Positions 61,261 through 64,000 of a stretch of 64,000 nt of DNA are shown here, piece by piece. A program made the position numbers and the translations under genes. The notes under the pieces were generated by a model, which saw only the letters and a program-made list of their open reading frames with translations, did no database searches and was not told the DNA's origin. This DNA comes from Pollutibacter soli (GTDB lineage: Bacteria; Bacteroidota; Bacteroidia; Chitinophagales; Chitinophagaceae): positions 186,001 to 250,000 of the forward strand of contig JARJHS010000005.1 in the NCBI GenBank assembly GCA_029269725.1, written 5' to 3'. The stretch's first letter is position 1. Each line of letters starts with the position of its first letter.

Positions 61261-61278
61261 TTTTAATGTCATTCTAAT
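61261..61278 (+). promoter_or_regulatory. TTYTAAY direct-repeat box upstream of the second USP gene
   Basis: TTTTAAT (61261-61267) and TTCTAAT (61272-61278), 11 bp apart, in TCATTCTAATTGAATT context that repeats the box at 55422. It ends 32 bp before the -7 element, the position expected for an activator. Confidence 0.6.
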
Positions 61279-61310
61279 TGAATTCGGGGTCATCTGAAAA
61301 ATGGTGTGTA

Positions 61311-61318
61311 TAGGTTTG
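61311..61318 (+). promoter_or_regulatory. -7 promoter element TAGGTTTG
   Basis: Exact TAnnTTTG match without a -33 TTTG at the expected distance. The predicted transcript start (about 61324) coincides with the GTG start codon of the USP gene. Confidence 0.55.
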
Positions 61319-61322
61319 CATT

Positions 61323-62174
61323 GTGGGAGTCAATTTTCGAAAAATATTAATCCCCGTCGATTTTACTACAAATTCGAATACAGCAATTACAAGGGCGTTG
61401 GATTTTTGTGCAAATGAACCTGTGCATTTGTTTCTTGTACATTTTCATCTGCAGGTACCCGTAGGCGATATTGGTGCATATTATTTTTATCCGGGTCTGA
61501 ATCTGCGACGTCAGAAAGTTCTTGAAGGAATTCTTTCACAAAAGTTCAAAGAAATTCTCGATCATATTCCGCTTACTGAAAACATGTGTATCGAAACGGC
61601 TGTAGTCGTTACCACGAAGGTGGAGGATGGAATTGTCGAGTTTTCGACCAGGCACAATATCGATCTTGTTATTATTGGTAAGAGGAAAAATCATATCATC
61701 TTTCCATTTTTAAACACGGTGGTTCCTTCAAGAATAGCATCGGGAACCGGAATCCCAGTTTTCACTGTGAGGAGCGGTGCTGCTGGTAATCCAATCAGAT
61801 CTGTTGTAGTTGCTGTAGGCCGGGTATTTCCCGATAGAAAAATTGAAATGCTCGATGCATTAAGAGATAGATTTAACTTTGAACTGAATATCATTTCAAT
61901 TGTTGAAAGAAAGAATTTAGTGGCAGAGGCCAAAAAAGTGCTGCACGAAGTGGTCAGTCGTTACAAAGTGAGGTTCAACGGGAAAATTAATAGCGAGTTA
62001 TTTATCGCTTCAAATAAGGCCCGGGCATTGCTTGATCATGTGCAAACAATAAAAGCAGATTTGCTGATCGTGAGTCCTTTTTCTGAAACAAAACTGACCT
62101 GGACAGGAACGCATATTTCGGATGAGGTTTCATCTCAATCGGGTATCCAGGTACTGGCTGTAAGGCCTGTATAA
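61323..62174 (+). CDS. Universal stress protein, two divergent domains
   Basis: 283 residues from GTG 61323; the next ATG is about 75 codons in, so GTG is needed to keep KILIPVDFTTNS at the N-terminus. Two UspA-like domains; NIDLVIIGKRKNHIIFPFLNTVV replaces the usual GxxGxGS ATP loop, so nucleotide binding may be weak. The promoter and start codon nearly coincide, suggesting a leaderless mRNA. It is followed after 60 bp by the GgpS fusion gene in the same direction. Confidence 0.83.
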   Translation: MGVNFRKILIPVDFTTNSNTAITRALDFCANEPVHLFLVHFHLQVPVGDIGAYYFYPGLNLRRQKVLEGILSQKFKEILDHIPLTENMCIETAVVVTTKVEDGIVEFSTRHNIDLVIIGKRKNHIIFPFLNTVVPSRIASGTGIPVFTVRSGAAGNPIRSVVVAVGRVFPDRKIEMLDALRDRFNFELNIISIVERKNLVAEAKKVLHEVVSRYKVRFNGKINSELFIASNKARALLDHVQTIKADLLIVSPFSETKLTWTGTHISDEVSSQSGIQVLAVRPV

Positions 62175-62234
62175 AATCCCGGATACTGTTCCTGATTTTT
62201 AACAGTACTATTTTTTCATAATAAAGAAATTGCA

Positions 62235-64000
62235 ATGTTATTAGCTACAGATCTTGATGGGACATTTTTAGGTGGGAGTCACTCGGACAGGCATGACCTT
62301 TATAATGTAATTAAAGAGAGTGATCATATCAGATTGGTTTTTGTTACCGGGCGGGGAGTCGAATCTGTAATTCCGTTGCTGAATGATTCTTTCATTCCAA
62401 AACCTGCTTTCATTATCGCTGATGTGGGGGCTACAATTGTCAATGGACATACGTTGGAATCTATAGAACCTTTGCAGAAAGAAATCGAAGATAAATGGCC
62501 GGGACAAACTAAAATATTTGAAGCTGTAAAAAATATAAAGGGACTTGAATTTCAAACAGTGCCTCAGCAACGGCGCTGTTCATTTCTTTTGTCAGATACT
62601 TCTGTACTCCCTGAAATCAATGAAATAGCTGATAGTTTAGGGTGTGATGTCATATATTCGGCTGGCAGGTTTCTTGATTTTGTAAGTAAGGGCGTGAATA
62701 AAGGAGCTACCTTATTAAATCTCACAAAGCTCCTCAGTTATACCTCTGATCAGGTGTTGGTTGCCGGTGATACGATGAATGATTTGTCTTTGTATAAACA
62801 TGGGTTTAAAGGCGTCGTAGTCGGAAATGCCGAAGCTGACTTAGTGCGGAGTACGAGGTCCATCAAAGATATCTTTTATGCGGGTGCCAATGGAGCGGGG
62901 GGCATACAACAATCACTTCAACACTTCAAGTTCGCAAAAAAAAAAGTCAGTCCTGATTTTTCCATCTCTAATTCAGGTATATCAGAAGAGCTGATCATGA
63001 TGTATCATCGCTTCCCTTATGAAATGAAGGAAGTGAATGGTGAAATGGTAAGAACACCCCAGGTAAGTCCGAATGGAATCATACCTACACTTAAAAGTTT
63101 TTTCTCGTCAGGAAGGAGAGGGCTATGGATAGCATGGGAAGAGGTAAGTGACAATGAGAACATACTTGAGAATATACATATTGATAGCGAGAAATATCCC
63201 AACCTGATCGCGTCACGGGTCGGGCTTACACAGGAAGAAATTTCAGTTTATTACAAGGTTTTTGCAAAAGAGGCATTCTGGCCTGTTATTTTTGGATTTG
63301 CAGATAAAGCACATTTCAATCATGAACATTGGAAACATTTCGTAGATATCAACCAGCGTTTTGCGGATAAAGCAGCGAGCGAAGCAAAGCCCAATGCCTG
63401 GGTATGGATTCACGATTATAATCTTTGGCTGGTCCCGGGGATGCTTAAAGAACAAAGACCTGATCTCAAAATTGCTTTCTTTCATCACACTGCATTTCCG
63501 GCCGCGAATACATTTAATATTCTGCCCTGGCGCAGGGAAATAATCGGTAGTCTGCTGCAATGTGATTTTATTGGTTTTCATATACCACGATATGTTGAGA
63601 ATTTTGTTGATGTTGTAAGAAGTCTTTTCCCGATAAAAAAACTGGTCAGGGAAAGTTGCGCTCCCCGTTTTCTGACGTTTAGTTCGGCTATTGGTGTCAG
63701 TGAGATGGCTCATTCGCTTGTGGTGGGTGAGAACAGTGTAAAACTCGGGGCGATACCCGTCGGGATTGACACAAGGCAGATAAACAGGATCATGCAGAAA
63801 AAGTCCGTTTTTGATAAGATCATCGCGACGAAGAAAATGCTGGCAGGGAAAAAAATGATCCTGAGTGCAGAGAGACTGGATTATGTGAAAGGTCCTCTTG
63901 AAAAAATGCTTGCCTTCGAACAATTACTGGAACATCATCCTGAATTTCATGGTAAGGTTGAATTGGTCAATATCTGTACGCCACCGGCAGAGGGAATGAA
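62235..64000 (+). CDS. ggpS: HAD phosphatase - glucosylglycerol-phosphate synthase fusion (partial, runs off the window)
   Basis: 588 codons present from ATG 62235, no stop before the window end. Residues 1-230 are a HAD phosphatase: TDLDGT (Asp6, Asp8), VTGRG, KGVNKGATL and AGDTMND (Asp179-Asp183). From about 250 the protein is GT20-like and reads as GgpS: MMYHRFPYE, SPNGIIPTLKSFF, AWVWIHDYNLWLVPGML, FFHHTAFPA (His417-418), FNILPWRREIIGSLLQCDFIGFHIPRYVENF and SAERLDYVKG. GgpS joins ADP-glucose and glycerol-3-phosphate; the phosphatase domain would then release glucosylglycerol, a compatible solute. A ten-A run at 62936-62945 lies between the domains but does not break the frame. Confidence 0.87.
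   Translation, partial: MLLATDLDGTFLGGSHSDRHDLYNVIKESDHIRLVFVTGRGVESVIPLLNDSFIPKPAFIIADVGATIVNGHTLESIEPLQKEIEDKWPGQTKIFEAVKNIKGLEFQTVPQQRRCSFLLSDTSVLPEINEIADSLGCDVIYSAGRFLDFVSKGVNKGATLLNLTKLLSYTSDQVLVAGDTMNDLSLYKHGFKGVVVGNAEADLVRSTRSIKDIFYAGANGAGGIQQSLQHFKFAKKKVSPDFSISNSGISEELIMMYHRFPYEMKEVNGEMVRTPQVSPNGIIPTLKSFFSSGRRGLWIAWEEVSDNENILENIHIDSEKYPNLIASRVGLTQEEISVYYKVFAKEAFWPVIFGFADKAHFNHEHWKHFVDINQRFADKAASEAKPNAWVWIHDYNLWLVPGMLKEQRPDLKIAFFHHTAFPAANTFNILPWRREIIGSLLQCDFIGFHIPRYVENFVDVVRSLFPIKKLVRESCAPRFLTFSSAIGVSEMAHSLVVGENSVKLGAIPVGIDTRQINRIMQKKSVFDKIIATKKMLAGKKMILSAERLDYVKGPLEKMLAFEQLLEHHPEFHGKVELVNICTPPAEGM

Overview
The window looks like the chromosome of a Bacteroidota bacterium, most likely of the Chitinophagaceae or a close relative. 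The evidence is a TonB-dependent receptor with an N-terminal carboxypeptidase-like domain, a type IX secretion (T9SS) C-terminal sorting domain, LytS/LytTR regulation, a trifunctional GH18-deacetylase-GT2 protein, VirE/BT4734-type primase genes and promoters of the TAnnTTTG class. All functional calls come from reading translated sequence and motifs; no database search was run.

Layout. 1-13.8 kb is core-like chromosome: a small Cys-rich protein and TonB receptor, a GNAT acetyltransferase, a MoxR-type AAA+/VWA pair, a sodium:solute symporter, a large TMEM260/DUF2723-type membrane glycosyltransferase and a SAM hydrolase-family protein. At 13810-13882 lies tRNA-Lys(TTT). Its 3' end and terminator are repeated at 29669, and the two copies bound a 15.8-kb integrated element (13862-29713). 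The element carries terminase small and large subunits, a portal, a tape-measure-like protein, a primase/helicase module, HTH and ribbon-helix-helix regulators, membrane-protein cargo and two tyrosine recombinases. I see no major capsid, head protease or other tail genes, so it resembles a phage satellite or strongly reduced prophage rather than a complete phage.

29.7-43 kb holds a bestrophin-like protein, a GH63/MGH1-like glucosidase, a BASS-family transporter, a metK relic, the trifunctional exopolysaccharide protein and a Bcr/CflA-type MFS exporter, separated by long gene-poor stretches. 43-51.7 kb encodes secreted or surface proteins: a 1228-residue IPT/Ig T9SS protein, dienelactone hydrolase, a BNR lipoprotein, a CE15-like esterase, an FMN-binding oxidase-family protein and a Cys-rich lipoprotein.

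52-64 kb looks like a stress and signalling block. An OmpR-type response regulator/HisKA kinase pair sits between two universal-stress-protein loci. All three upstream regions carry the same pair of TTYTAAY boxes spaced exactly 11 bp apart, suggesting one regulon. A LytS/LytTR/serine-hydrolase operon and a phosphatase-glucosylglycerol-phosphate synthase fusion (osmolyte synthesis, cut by the window end) complete it.

The most striking non-genic signal is a set of more than a dozen degenerate tandem arrays with a strict 7-bp period. They have several unrelated unit sequences, mostly abut stop codons, and are absent from the integrated element.
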